DNA from: Candidatus Symbiothrix dinenymphae
GTDB taxonomy: Bacteria; Bacteroidota; Bacteroidia; Bacteroidales; Azobacteroidaceae
Direction: 5' to 3'
Length of the DNA: 63,848 nt
NCBI GenBank assembly: GCA_001417715.1
Contig: BBRT01000059.1
Coordinates: forward strand, 1 to 63,848
The position numbers and the translations under genes were made by a program. Shown here in pieces: positions 44,464-54,263 of the stretch (position 1 is the first letter of the stretch; the number at the start of each line of letters is the position of its first letter). Under the pieces are notes generated by a model that saw nothing but the letters and a program-made list of their open reading frames with translations, did no database searches and was not told the DNA's origin.

Positions 44464-44700
44464 TTATATTTTAGACACACCAACCGGTTCGGGGTCATCG
44501 TATAGAAAACTCTCAACCGACATGTCTTCATCTATGTCTTCCCAACGAATACCAATCTCATCATATTCGTATGCCATCTTTTGCGCTTCTGTGGCATTTT
44601 TCAATCTTGGATACCACAAAAGCGATTGCCATAATTCTCTCCCATCGTCGGTCTGAATGAAAATTTTTTCATCTTCAAACCAAAGTTTACTTATTTTCAT
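44464..44700 (-). CDS. DUF2442 protein
   Basis: 78 aa. KISKLWFEDEKIFIQTDDGRE and the closing GIRWEDIDEDMSVESFLYD are typical of DUF2442, small proteins often adjacent to a DUF4160 toxin-like partner. No DUF4160 gene adjoins. A TACCTTTGTGGC promoter lies on the minus strand near 44744-44755. Converges on the amidase gene with a 3-bp gap. Confidence 0.82.
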   Translation of the reverse strand: MKISKLWFEDEKIFIQTDDGRELWQSLLWYPRLKNATEAQKMAYEYDEIGIRWEDIDEDMSVESFLYDDPEPVGVSKI

Positions 44701-44844
44701 TTGTTGTATAAAGAGTAGGCATATCTGCAAATTTTTAAATTATGCCACAAAGGTAGGATATTATTTTATAACCACCAAATAAAAACATCTATTTTTCCTT
44801 GTTTACAGCAAATTTTGCATAAGTGCTTAATTATCAACAAAATA

Positions 44845-44940
44845 CTTTTTGTCTGAATCAGGATTTTCAGGATTAAAAGATTAACAAGATGGTTAATCCT
44901 GAAAATCCTTTAATCCTGTAAATCCTGATTCAGACAAAAG
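44845..44940. repeat. 96-bp hairpin of the GATTCAGAC repeat family
   Basis: Within the gene-free stretch 44731-45203. Left arm CTTTTTGTCTGAATCAGGAT, right arm AATCCTGATTCAGACAAAAG; nearly the whole unit can fold on itself. Half-copies elsewhere end genes or sit between them (28174, 39982, 61785). Confidence 0.85.
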
Positions 44941-45584
44941 ACGATGAGCGAAACAACAGAAAACCCCTGATTGCCATCAAGATGTAATCAGGAGTTTTAC
45001 CGGAGTTTTACCGGAATTATACCTGTTTTAATGCCATTATGACTGCATTGCTCGGTAGAAATTGCAGAGCACATCCTGCCTTGTATCTCGATGGGATTCC
45101 GAAATGAAAGGGGACATACTGTTTTCTGCTGCATTGCAATCGCCAACAGGATTAAAATAGGTATAATAATATCCGGTATTCATGAAATTTTAATTATTTT
45201 GGTTTAAAATGTCCAACCTAAACGAAGTGATGGCGTTGCAGATATGCCAAAATTGCTCATAGAGGATTCTGATTTGCTTGCCTCAGAACCGGTTCTCTCC
45301 GTCGTTTTAAGAGAATTAGAAACATATCCCAGGGCAACCTCTGCACCAATGTAAAGGTTCTTTGCAACATAATAGTTGAATCCGGTGAACACATTAAAAC
45401 CGAACCGAGTGACAGGAACACTAGTGGTCAAAATGCCATCTTGCTGAAATTGCTGCCCCGCATCTCGATCTACGTCGTTTGTTACAGTTACATCTCCTTC
45501 AACTTCTTCATTGGAAGTACTGGCAAATACAATTTCTGCACCTACATAAGGAATCAATTTTCCTGTTTCCCATAAAGAATAAGT

Positions 45585-47392
45585 CCTGACTTCGTCATTG
45601 CGACACCCAAAATTGATTTAACCCCATGAGAATCGGATATTTGAAGCGCGAAGTTTTTTTTCAGAGCCATTCGATTCTCGCGGGGGTAATATTTTTCCGG
45701 AGGAGGAGATGGAATGTCGGCAGAAGCTATCATTTTTCATAGAAGTCGTCTTTGAACAGCGGCTCAATGAGTTTATGTAGGCGAGTCAGGAACATGGTTT
45801 TCGTAATGGTTTCTCCGGTCAAAGGTACTTGTATGCTTATTGTTGCTATCGTCTTTGCTACATCGAGCACCTTGTCCACACTCATATTCACTTGATTTGC
45901 TTTCAGCAGACGTTCGAGTTCTTTATAAATTTTATACGCAACGAAGCAGATACAAACGTGTGCCTCTATGCGGCGCGGGGTAAAGTGAAACATGGGGCGC
46001 AGTTCTATCGTCCCTTTAGTAACTCAATAAGCCCTTTCCACCACCCATAAACCTTTGTATTGCTCGCAAACATTCTGTGCCTCCAAAGCTGTGTTGGTGA
46101 TGTAACCCTTTAATCCGTCCCATTGTGCGTCATCGGTAATTTTGCTTTCGTTTATACTGACACTGACATCGTCCTTGATTTCAAGAAACTTGTTGTACCC
46201 TCGCTTGTTTATGTTCTCCTTTGATATTTTCCCGCTACCATAGTCCCGTTTCAGGCGTTTTACGCCCTTGTCCCTATTGTAGGCATCCTTCTTGGCACGT
46301 TTATCCGAATAGTTAATAATCAGACGGCATGTTTTCGTTTTGTTCATTTCATGAAACTCTCCATCCTGTTTTTGTCGGGATAATATCCATCGCTTGATTT
46401 CTTCGCTTTCGTTTTTTATCCTTGCTCCTATTATATATTTGTAACCGGCTGATTCCAACAGGGAGATATTTTTTGCGTTCATCAGCCCCGAATCTGCTAC
46501 CACGACAAACTCTTTCAAATTGAACCTGACAACAAAATCATCAATTATCGGTATCATGGTGCGACCCTCATACTGTGAGCCGTTAAAAATGGAATAATTC
46601 AACGGATAACCATCGCGGCTTACCAACAACCCCAGTACTATTTGTGGCTGATTGTGTTTGCCGTCTTTGGAATAGCCCGTTGCACGAAGGTCATCCCCAT
46701 AGTCGGTCTCAAAATAGAGCGTGGTAACATCGTAAAAAACAATGCCTATCACGCCGCCTAAAATGCGACGGGTATGTTCCACACTGATTTGCTGTATCTT
46801 TTTTTGCTGTGTGTTATATAACTTGTCCAAATATCTGTAAATTTTAGACAAATCAATATCTTCATCAAAATGTGACTTCAAATACTCAACGGTTCCCGAC
46901 TTGCTCATGGGTTGACTCAAACGGGCTATGACCAACTGGCGAAGTATGGTATCTTCTATCGCATCAAAACCAACCGACCGATATACTTTTTCCAAAAGCA
47001 GTTGAATGCCGTTGGGCAGTATATTCTTGACATTGGACAATAGAGATTCTATCTGTTGTTTCTCTGAATCCGCTTTTTTTTGCGCAACAAACAAATCACC
47101 TTGTCCTTCTCTGCCCTTAATCCAATCCTTGCCTTGGTGACATAAACTCACTATCTCGCCCTCATCCGAACTTGTGCCGATGGTGGTAAGGTAACGCAAC
47201 TGCCCGCGTGACTTATCAACCACCACCACGCTTGTGCTGCCCGACCGGTTAGGCTTCCTGCGCACGTACATTTCCAGAACAAAGGTAATGAAATTTGGGG
47301 GCGCGACACCCAAAATGGGTGTCGCAAAATCGCTTTTTAGCTGATTATCAGTGTTTTATGGAAATGTTAATTTATGTTATGACGAAGTCAGG
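45585..47392 (-). mobile_element. IS1634-type insertion sequence
   Basis: 1808 bp. Terminal inverted repeats CCTGACTTCGTCAT (14 bp, perfect) at both ends; subterminal GCGACACCCAAAAT words follow, forming a hairpin with 9-bp arms at 47303-47325 next to the transposase promoter. Flanked by a perfect 56-bp direct repeat (45529-45584 and 47393-47448) of target sequence. Long target duplications are a known habit of the IS1634/IS1549 group. Confidence 0.93.
45730..47271 (-). pseudogene. IS1634-type transposase with an internal TGA
   Basis: DDE transposase of 513 codons starting MYVRRKPNRSGSTSVVVVDK at 47271. GIVFYDVTTLYFE (near residue 172) and VVADSGLMNAKNI (near 250) carry the two Asp sites; YKGLWVVERAY then has the Glu of the Y-x2-x-x3-E-x6-K motif. 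The next codon is TGA (46024-46026), after which VTKGTIELRPMFHFTP carries on in the same frame to a stop at 45730. The catalytic Lys side and last 98 residues are therefore lost. A CGA to TGA change would explain it. Confidence 0.85.
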
Positions 47393-47748
47393 ACAATTTC
47401 TGCACCTACATAAGGAATCAATTTTCCTGTTTCCCATAAAGAATAAGTGGCACCCGGAGCGATTGAGAATGTTGTTTTAGAAGTGGTCGCTTCTGGTGTA
47501 CCATCACCGGCATTGAAAGTTGTTCCATCATTGTTGAAACCTAATCCCAAACGGACAGACAATTGCTCTGAAAGCGCATAATACACTTTGAGCGATTGTC
47601 CCGGAAGTGTAATCACTTCATTGGAAAAACTCAACGGATTGAATCCAACTTCAATCGACACCTTACCTGCTTCAGGTTTGAAACTATCCTGAGCACTCAC
47701 TGTTGCTGCGCTTAATGCTACAGCCATAACTAAAATTGACTTTTTCAT

Positions 47749-48239
47749 TTGTCTTTTTTTTTACATCCGTTCCTTAAACAGATCATTAATTATACATTAT
47801 TTTTTATTGTTTCCTACTCTAAAATGGCTTTGTAGGGCTTGCCCCAATTTTGGTATCGGTTGTTTGGGCAACCGTCGTCCTTCCTCATAAAATACGCAGC
47901 ATAAAAAAAACGCGGACAAAACTCTAAAAAATTTCCTATCCGTTACATGAGGTTATCGACTACCAAAACTACCAAATAAAAATATGAGTAATGCCGACGC
48001 CGAACCTGCGCGCGCATTGTCACTTGTTACTCTCGGTAGTTGTTGAAATTGTCGATATTTCATGTAACTAAAAGAATATCAAAGCTAAACGCTTTTTCCA
48101 AAATGTCTTAAAATGTGCGTATTACCGCTGTCATGTCTTCATAATCTCCTATTATTAAAGGGTTTATCACTCGTTATTCGCTCACTCTTCAAGCAAATAC
48201 ACGTCCGATCCGCTCAACCCGTAGGGAACAAATTCGGGC
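47749..48239 (-). ncRNA. Structured 5' leader, copy B
   Basis: A TACCTTTGC -7 box (48240-48248, minus strand) is 490 bp upstream of the barrel gene. Stems: 47942-47950 with 48060-48068 (GTTACATGA/TCATGTAAC), 47954-47960 with 48051-48057 (TATCGAC/GTCGATA), 47967-47973 with 48035-48041 (AACTACC/GGTAGTT), 47986-47991 with 48027-48032 (GAGTAA/TTACTC), and hairpin 47857-47862 with 47869-47874 (CGGTTG/CAACCG). Unpaired blocks are the ones conserved with copy A. About 100 nt longer than copy A, mainly near the 5' end. Confidence 0.7.
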
Positions 48240-48760
48240 GCAAAGGTAATAGTTTTTTTTGAATTAGCAAAAATATTTTTGATTTCGCCAATATTTTTGA
48301 TTTTGACAGCAAAATATCAATTCAGCATTGCGTATATCAAAAAATAGACGTAACTTTGCGCCCGCAAGTGTAACAAAAAAAATAGCAGAAAATATGTGTA
48401 TCGGAATGAAAGTCAATAAAAACCTGATTGGTAACCTCGCCATATTGCTTGCCGAGCGTTGTAAACCATTGTCCCACACCAAATTGCTGAAATTGCTCTA
48501 TCTGATTGATGAAGAGGCGGTTAAGCGTATTGCTGTGCCTGTCACGTGGCTATCCTATAATGTGTGGCAATATGGTCCCGTTTCGGAAGATATTTATTTT
48601 TCAAAAATGGAGGGCTACAATAAATTAAGCGAATTTGTGCGGTTCGATACTTTGCCTGATAATACTGTTGTGATAACGCCTATCGCTGAGTTTAGCAATG
48701 CTGAATTTTACGAAGACTATTTGGAAATTATTGATGACGTGGTTGCTCAATATGGGAATA

Positions 48761-49897
48761 TAATAAACGCACTAAATATTTGCGTATAACAAAAAAGAGT
48801 TGTACCTTTGCGGCAAAAAGCGATGAAAAGATTATCAATAGGAGGTGCAGATGCAGTAATAACCTCTATACAGGCGTATTTTGAGAAGAACGAAGAAGCG
48901 AAGTTTATCCATCGTCTTCACGGTATTTTGTTGTTTGCGAGTAAAGAAACAGAGAGTTGCGATAGCATAGGTGCTTTATTTGGCAACTCTCCGCGCACAA
49001 TCAGTAATTGGATAAAGAAAGTGATAGCCACCGGCGACATCAATTCACTCCGAGAGCACCATCGTCCAGGACGACCTCCTCGCTTGAGTCTGTCACAGCA
49101 GGAAGATTTGAAAAAAGTGCTTCAGGATAGTCCGGAAAAGCATGGTATGCCTTGTAATATCTGGGATGGCAAAAGTTTATCAGCGTACATAAAGGAGCAC
49201 TATGACATTGAGCTTAAAGTCAGGGCTTGTCAGAATTTGTTTCATACACTTGGTTTCAGCTTAAAGCGCGCCCGTCCTGTCGTTTGTCGGACGGATGAAG
49301 AAAAGAAAGCCCTTTCAAAAAAAAACTTCAAGAGAAAATAGCCACGGGCGATTATGAGATTTTCTATGAAGATGAATGCCATTTCAAATTAACCTTAAGT
49401 ATCATAAGAGCTTGGTTTTTAGCTGGTTCACATCCTGAAATCAAATCGCCGGTTGACAGATTTAAAGTCAGCATATTCGGAGCTTTGGGCAAAAATGGGC
49501 AATTAATCACTTTGCAAAACGAAGAATTTAATGCCACTACGTTCCAATTGTTTTTAGAAAAATTACTCTTGAAAGCAGAGGTCGGAAAGAAAGTAAACGG
49601 GACGAAGAAAAAATTACTGTTGGTGTTGGATAATGCAAAATATCATCATGCAAAAATCTTACAACCATGGTTAGAAAGTGTGTCTGAAGTTTTGGAATTG
49701 TTTTTTCTTCCACCTTATTCTCCCGACTTGAACGCGATCGAAATGCTTTGGAAGAAGACAAGGCGAAATGTTACTCACAATCATTTTTTCAAATCAATAG
49801 AATTATTACGATACGAATTGTCGCTCTACTGGGCTAAATTTAAGCTACCTAATGCTGATTTAATGAAGTTAACCGCATTTATTTAATGCGTTTATTA
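48761..49897 (+). mobile_element. IS630-family insertion sequence
   Basis: 1137 bp between TA duplications (48759-48760 and 49898-49899). Terminal inverted repeats: TAATAAACGCACTAAATATT on the left against TAATAAACGCATTAAATAAA on the right (reverse complement). Carries its own TACCTTTGC promoter just inside the left end. Confidence 0.92.
48823..49886 (+). CDS. IS630-family transposase, made by -1 frameshifting
   Basis: Two overlapping frames. Frame 1 (ATG 48823 to stop 49341): helix-turn-helix region FASKETESCDSIGALFGNSP RTISNWIKK and a second HTH. Frame 2 (to 49886): DDE catalytic part with FYEDECHF, LLVLDNAKYHHA and PPYSPDLNAIEMLWKK. The switch is at a run of nine A (49317-49325), which fits a -1 slip by ribosome or polymerase, as in other IS630 elements. 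The fused product is about 354 aa and all catalytic residues are present, so this element could be active. Confidence 0.88.
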
Positions 49898-50142
49898 TAT
49901 GACAGCCAAACAGCTTGTTGAGATTACCCACGCCAAAGGTTCGTTGTGGGAACAAACCAAAACACAGCATGGTGTTCAATTTACTGAATCTAACAAAACA
50001 CGTGATATAACACTCGATTTTGCAGAACTTGTTGGAGATGACGGCTTTAGGAAAAGCGTTTATTATGCCACAGTTGAAAACATTGAACTTGCATCTACTT
50101 TGATATGAATTACGAGGTAGCATAACCGGCACATACAAATCA

Positions 50143-51273
50143 TCACAAAATTTCTTTCTTAAACCACAGTTCATACACAGGGTCGATGAATGACACCTCT
50201 TTCTTTCGTATGTCGATGATTTCTGCATTCAACAGATACTTTTTTGCTTTCACAACATTTGCTGAAGTTCCTAAATTGTATTTTTTCAGGGTTTCGGCGG
50301 TGCTTAGGTTTTTCCTTTCGCCCGATGCCACAGCTTTGAGAAGATTCAGTTGGGTGGCTGCCATATTTTCCGTATCGCGTTGATACAGCATGGCATTTTG
50401 TGCAATCATATCCTCCAATGCCTCTGCATAAATAGTTTCATTGACCGTATTTTCAGTTTTCTCCCAAATTAAATGCGACAATTGTTGTACATAATACGAA
50501 TGCCTATCTACATCGCGAATAATAGCTGTAATAAACTGTTCATCAATGTTTTTACCGGTAATTTCAAATTGACTCCTGATAAAAACAGACCATTTTTTTT
50601 CAGCAATTTTTTCCAAATGGATTAAATCCCCAAAACGGTAAAAGGGCATTGATTGCCGTTCGAACAACTCCTGCATCATGTGAAATTTGCTGCCATACAG
50701 ACAATAAGATGTTGATTCGTGCTTTTGCCAGACACTACGCAGCAGTTTTTGAAAAGCCAGATGGTTGTCAAATGTAGCAATATTTTGAAATTCATCAATG
50801 CACACCACGACCTTGAAACCCTTAGCTTTTGCAATTTTATCAGGCAAATCCAATATCTCGCTCCTATGCTGCTGCACTTCGTCCCAATCGAAGCCGATTG
50901 AAATGTCATGCTCAGAGTCTATCCCAATCGAAATTTTGGGTGTGATTTGCCGAAAAAACGCTTTCAGGTTTTTCAACCGTTCGTCCCACTGTGATGATGT
51001 AGCGGCAATTATCGCTTGGGCATAAGCCGTATAGAACTCCAACTCGCTCCTTAACGAAAAAGCATCTATACTCACAACTTTGATTTTTTTACTCGCAACG
51101 GACTCGGCAGCCTTCTTCACCAACGATGATTTTCCCCACCGGCGCGGCGAAATCAATACCATACTAAGACCATTTCTGAAATTAGCTGCCAGTCGTTGAG
51201 TGTCTTTTTCCCTGTCGGTAAATGCCTCTCCACCTACCATACGCCCAAAATAAAAAGGATTTCCTGTTTTCAT
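50143..51273 (-). CDS. AAA-family ATPase (archaeal ATPase-like)
   Basis: 376 aa. Walker A ISPRRWGKSSLVKKA (near residue 41), Walker B VVVCIDEFQNI (near 155), and a winged-helix-like C-terminal region near 300-370. MKTGNPFYFGRMVGGEAFTDRE is the typical start. The ATPase_2 family (PF01637-like) is of unknown function in bacteria and often moves horizontally. It follows the broken Panacea gene and lies upstream of nothing on its own strand. Confidence 0.85.
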   Translation of the reverse strand: MKTGNPFYFGRMVGGEAFTDREKDTQRLAANFRNGLSMVLISPRRWGKSSLVKKAAESVASKKIKVVSIDAFSLRSELEFYTAYAQAIIAATSSQWDERLKNLKAFFRQITPKISIGIDSEHDISIGFDWDEVQQHRSEILDLPDKIAKAKGFKVVVCIDEFQNIATFDNHLAFQKLLRSVWQKHESTSYCLYGSKFHMMQELFERQSMPFYRFGDLIHLEKIAEKKWSVFIRSQFEITGKNIDEQFITAIIRDVDRHSYYVQQLSHLIWEKTENTVNETIYAEALEDMIAQNAMLYQRDTENMAATQLNLLKAVASGERKNLSTAETLKKYNLGTSANVVKAKKYLLNAEIIDIRKKEVSFIDPVYELWFKKEIL

Positions 51274-51311
51274 ATACTTCTATTTGGCTGCAAAGGTACG
51301 AAAAATTATTT

Positions 51312-51404
51312 AGTTACCAACCGGTAAGTTACCAGTTAGTAAGTTACCAGTTGGTAAGTTACCAACTGGTAAGTTACCAACTGGTAAGTTACCAACTGGT
51401 AACT
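51312..51404. repeat. Heptamer array between the ATPase and DnaJ-like genes
   Basis: About 12 units of AGTTACC / GGTAAGT / AACTGGT type, many in both orientations (GTTACCAACTGGTAAGTTAC), the longest run of this family in the window. Confidence 0.88.
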
Positions 51405-51417
51405 TTTTAACTTTCTT

Positions 51418-52407
51418 TCACTTTTCTCTTTTTAATTCTTGAAACAATTCCTTTTGCTTGGGCGACAGATGCTGCGGAATTTGCACGCGATAGGAGATAA
51501 TCAGGTCGCCAAAACGTCCTTCTTTTTTGTAAACGGGGAAGCCTTTGCCCTTCAATCGCACTTTTGAATCGGGCTGCGTACCGGGCTTGACGGTCATTTT
51601 GACACGCCCGCCGTCCATAGTGGTGAGCATAATTTCGCCCCCCAGCACGGCTGTGTAGACGTCAATGGGGACGCTCGCATAGAGGTCGTTGCCATCGCGC
51701 CGAAACACGGGGTCGGGCTGCACAATAATCGTCAGGATGAGGTCGCCTGCCGGTCCGCCGTTCACGCCCTGTCCGCCTTGCCCGCTGATTTTGATTTTTT
51801 GCTCGTTTGCCACACCTGCCGGAATGGTGATGCGTAGCAGTTTGCCATCGACATTGATGGTGTGTTGCTGTGTTTTTGCGGCATCCCGCATACTGATTGC
51901 CACATGACCCTCATAGTCTTGCCCTTTGTAGCCGTCGCCTCGACCGGACCGCTGTCCGCTGCCAAATAGATGTTCAAAAAAGGCAGAATAGCCGCTGGAA
52001 TTGCCGCCAAAACCGCTGAAATCGCCGCCGCTGAAGCCGCCATTGCCGCCGTTGAAGCCGCCGCCGCCAAACAGGTCGCTATAATTATGGTAGGAATAGC
52101 CTCTTTGACCTCCACCGGCATTGCCATAGCCTCCGCGACTGCGACTGTAGCGTTGCTGCTGCCCGTCGGCGCGCTCGTATTGCTCGGCTTGTTTCCAATT
52201 GCTGCCGTAATTGTCATATTTTTTGCGCTTTTCGGCATCGCCAAGCACCTCGTGGGCTTCGTTGATTTCTTGAAACTTCCGTTTAGCCGCCTCGTTGTCC
52301 TTGTTTTTGTCGGGATGATACTCGCGTGCCAACTTGCGATACGCCTTCTTAATCTCATCCTGTGAAGCAGTCTTGCTCACACCCAATACTTTATAATAAT
52401 CAATCAT
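51418..52407 (-). CDS. DnaJ-family co-chaperone, CbpA type
   Basis: 329 aa. J domain at 1-65 with the HPD motif in EYHPDKNKD; Gly/Phe-rich linker (residues about 90-150, [15 protein letters not shown]); no zinc-finger; two C-terminal substrate-binding beta domains (from about 165; [24 protein letters not shown]). It stimulates DnaK ATPase and delivers substrates. The lack of the CxxCxGxG zinc centre separates it from classical DnaJ. Start at the second Met (52407), [10 protein letters not shown]. Confidence 0.9.
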   Translation of the reverse strand: MIDYYKVLGVSKTASQDEIKKAYRKLAREYHPDKNKDNEAAKRKFQEINEAHEVLGDAEKRKKYDNYGSNWKQAEQYERADGQQQRYSRSRGGYGNAGGGQRGYSYHNYSDLFGGGGFNGGNGGFSGGDFSGFGGNSSGYSAFFEHLFGSGQRSGRGDGYKGQDYEGHVAISMRDAAKTQQHTINVDGKLLRITIPAGVANEQKIKISGQGGQGVNGGPAGDLILTIIVQPDPVFRRDGNDLYASVPIDVYTAVLGGEIMLTTMDGGRVKMTVKPGTQPDSKVRLKGKGFPVYKKEGRFGDLIISYRVQIPQHLSPKQKELFQELKREK

Positions 52408-52433
52408 AATCAATTAAAAATTAAAAATCACAT

Positions 52434-52464
52434 GTCATTGCAGGCTCGCCCCGCAACCTCCTGC
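52434..52464. repeat. Diverged palindrome copy
   Basis: GTCATTGCAGGCTCGCCCCG then CAACCTCCTGC. It lies between the DnaJ-like gene and prs. Confidence 0.8.
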
Positions 52465-52492
52465 AAACAAAGTCACAAAAATCGTGCCACTT

Positions 52493-53434
52493 TCAAATCA
52501 AATACAGCGAGCTAATTGACTCATTGTTGCACACGCGCAAAATGGCGGTGGCAAACAATTCTGCTACTGATAGCACTTTCACCTTTTCACTTTTTTTGGA
52601 ATGGGGGATGGTGTCGGTGAAGATGATTTCCGACAGTGTTGATTGGTCGAGGCGCGTGGAAGCGGGGTCAGACATCACTGCGTGGGTGGCTATTGCCCTT
52701 ACGGAGCGTGCGCCTTGTGCCATCATGATGTCGGCGGCTTTTGTGATTGTGCCCGCTGTGTCCACCATATCGTCCACCAAAATCACGTCTAAGCCTGTTA
52801 CATCGCCAATCAGCTGCATTTCGGATACTTCGTTGGCTTTTTTGCGGAGTTTGTAGCAGATTACCAACGGCAAATTGAGGTGTTTGGCGTAGGCATTGGC
52901 GCGTTTAGTGCCACCTACATCCGGGGTTGCTATCACGGAATTTTTCAAATCCCACGTTTTTTTGGCTTCTTCGATGAACAGCGACGAGCCATATAAATGG
53001 TCAACCGGCACATCGAAAAATCCTTGAATCTGGTCGGCATGTAAGTCCATCGTAATCAGACGGCTGATACCTGTTGCGCTCAGCAAATCGGCTACCAATT
53101 TGGCTCCGATTGCCACACGCGGCTTGTCTTTGCGGTCTTGACGCGCCCAGCCAAAATACGGCACTACGGCAATGATGGATGCCGCAGAAGCCCGTTTAGC
53201 GGCATCTATCATCAGCAACAGCTCCATCAGATTGTCTGCAGGCGGAAAAGTCGATTGAACCAAAAACACATGTTGCCCACGAACAGACTCCTCGTAAGAC
53301 ACCGAAAATTCGCCATCGGCGAAATGTTCAATATTCATTTGCCCAAGCGGACACTTTAAATTGGCACAAATTTTATCCGCCAAATAACGCGAACTTGTCC
53401 CCGAAAATACCTTGAAAGGCACATTTGTTTTCAT
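52493..53434 (-). CDS. prs: Ribose-phosphate pyrophosphokinase
   Basis: Makes PRPP from ribose 5-phosphate and ATP for nucleotides, His and Trp. 313 aa with ADGEFSVSYEESVRG (near residue 38), YFGWARQDRKDKPR (near 90), the metal-binding DLHADQIQGFFDVPVDHLYG (near 130) and the PRPP loop DDMVDTAGTITKAA (near 220). The start MKTNVPFKVFSG (53434) fits the family and follows a TACTTTTGC -7 box (53461-53469, minus strand). Confidence 0.95.
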   Translation of the reverse strand: MKTNVPFKVFSGTSSRYLADKICANLKCPLGQMNIEHFADGEFSVSYEESVRGQHVFLVQSTFPPADNLMELLLMIDAAKRASAASIIAVVPYFGWARQDRKDKPRVAIGAKLVADLLSATGISRLITMDLHADQIQGFFDVPVDHLYGSSLFIEEAKKTWDLKNSVIATPDVGGTKRANAYAKHLNLPLVICYKLRKKANEVSEMQLIGDVTGLDVILVDDMVDTAGTITKAADIMMAQGARSVRAIATHAVMSDPASTRLDQSTLSEIIFTDTIPHSKKSEKVKVLSVAELFATAILRVCNNESISSLYLI

Positions 53435-53460
53435 AAGCAACAATCGTTTAAAAATTTTCT

Positions 53461-53524
53461 GCAAAAGTAGTATAAATTACTGTGCTTACCAAATTGTTTT
53501 TTACATAAAAAAGATGTAACTTTG
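53461..53524. promoter_or_regulatory. Divergent promoters of prs and the zinc peptidase gene
   Basis: GCAAAAGTA at 53461-53469 is the minus-strand -7 box; TAACTTTG at 53517-53524 is the plus-strand one. The two are 47 bp apart with AT-rich sequence between. Confidence 0.7.
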
Positions 53525-53563
53525 CACCGTTTTTTAGCAATTAACATTTTAATAGTATCAATT

Positions 53564-54250
53564 ATGTATTGGATAATTTTTATTGGGACGGTACTGGCAA
53601 GCTGGTTAGTATCCTCCAACTTCAACCGCAAGGCGAAAAAGTATTCTCGAATGTTGCTCGACAGTGGCATGACGGGACGGGAAGTGGCAGAGAAAATGCT
53701 GTACGACAGCGGCATCGACAATGTGACGGTGCAGCCAACCACAGGCATGCTCTCCGACAATTACAACCCGATGAACAGGACTATCAACCTGAGCGAGGCT
53801 GTGTATTATGGCAAAAGCGTACTCTCAGCCTCTGTAGCGGCTCATGAAACGGGTCACGCGGTGCAGCATGTACACGCTTATGCGCCTCTGACACTGCGCT
53901 CAACATTGGTTCCGGTCGTGTCGTTCGCCTCCAAATGGGTGACGTGGATTATTTTGGGCGGACTGTTTTTGATGGGTTCTAACCCGCACTTCGGTTCTCC
54001 TGTGTTGGGAGCAGGTGTGGCACTGTTTGCGCTGACAACGATTTTCAGTTTCATCACCCTGCCGGTCGAAATCAACGCCTCACAGCGTGCCCTGACATGG
54101 CTAAACCGCTCCGGCATCACCAACGCAAGCAATCACGCAGCCGCCGAAGATTCTCTCAAAGCCGCCGCCTACACCTATGTGGTAGCCGCATTGAGTTCGC
54201 TCGCCTCGCTACTTTACTATGCTTCAATCGCATTCGGCGGGAGAGACTAA
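53564..54250 (+). CDS. Zinc metallopeptidase, YugP family
   Basis: 228 aa membrane protein. One N-terminal helix, then HETGHAVQH (residues about 93-101) with the HExxH-type zinc site, and three further hydrophobic segments. MYWIIFIGTVLASWLVSSNF and TMGREVA-type helices (SGMTGREVAEKML) match Zn_peptidase_2. Substrate unknown. The BFN gene starts 13 bp downstream, suggesting cotranscription. Confidence 0.9.
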   Translation: MYWIIFIGTVLASWLVSSNFNRKAKKYSRMLLDSGMTGREVAEKMLYDSGIDNVTVQPTTGMLSDNYNPMNRTINLSEAVYYGKSVLSASVAAHETGHAVQHVHAYAPLTLRSTLVPVVSFASKWVTWIILGGLFLMGSNPHFGSPVLGAGVALFALTTIFSFITLPVEINASQRALTWLNRSGITNASNHAAAEDSLKAAAYTYVVAALSSLASLLYYASIAFGGRD

Positions 54251-54263
54251 ATCAATAAAGAAA

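Larger units (their letters stand above)
45204..47748 (-). pseudogene. Outer membrane beta-barrel protein split by an IS
   Basis: 5' part 47393-47748: signal peptide MKKSILVMAVALSAATVSAQ and strands up to LIPYVGAEIV. 3' part 45204-45528 continues with FASTSNEEVEGDV and ends in SLRLGWTF, a barrel C-terminus with terminal Phe. Deleting 45529-47392 (the IS with one copy of a 56-bp duplication) gives a continuous frame of exactly 227 codons. The protein would be a porin-like barrel of 226 aa. The long leader upstream (47749-48239) is shared with the FGE lipoprotein gene. In its present form translation would stop in the IS after LTSS. Confidence 0.92.
48406..50108 (+). pseudogene. Panacea/DUF4065-domain gene split by an IS630 element
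   Basis: 5' part 48406-48760 encodes MKVNKNLIGNLAILLAERCK and the Panacea core LSHTKLLKLLYLIDEEAVKR ... VWQYGPVSEDIYFSKM; 3' part 49900-50108 encodes TAKQLVEITHAKGSLWEQTK to the stop. Removing the IS and one TA gives QYGNMTAKQLV and a continuous 188-codon frame. Panacea proteins are antitoxins or phage-associated (SocA-like) factors. The TAACTTTGC promoter near 48349 is intact. An alternative ATG at 48394 is possible. In its current state the product ends in LNICV. Confidence 0.9.

Noticed and set aside
46024..46026. TGA as a selenocysteine codon in the transposase
   Set aside because: No selenocysteine-insertion hairpin is visible after it and the family has Arg or another sense residue here; a nonsense mutation or read-through is simpler.
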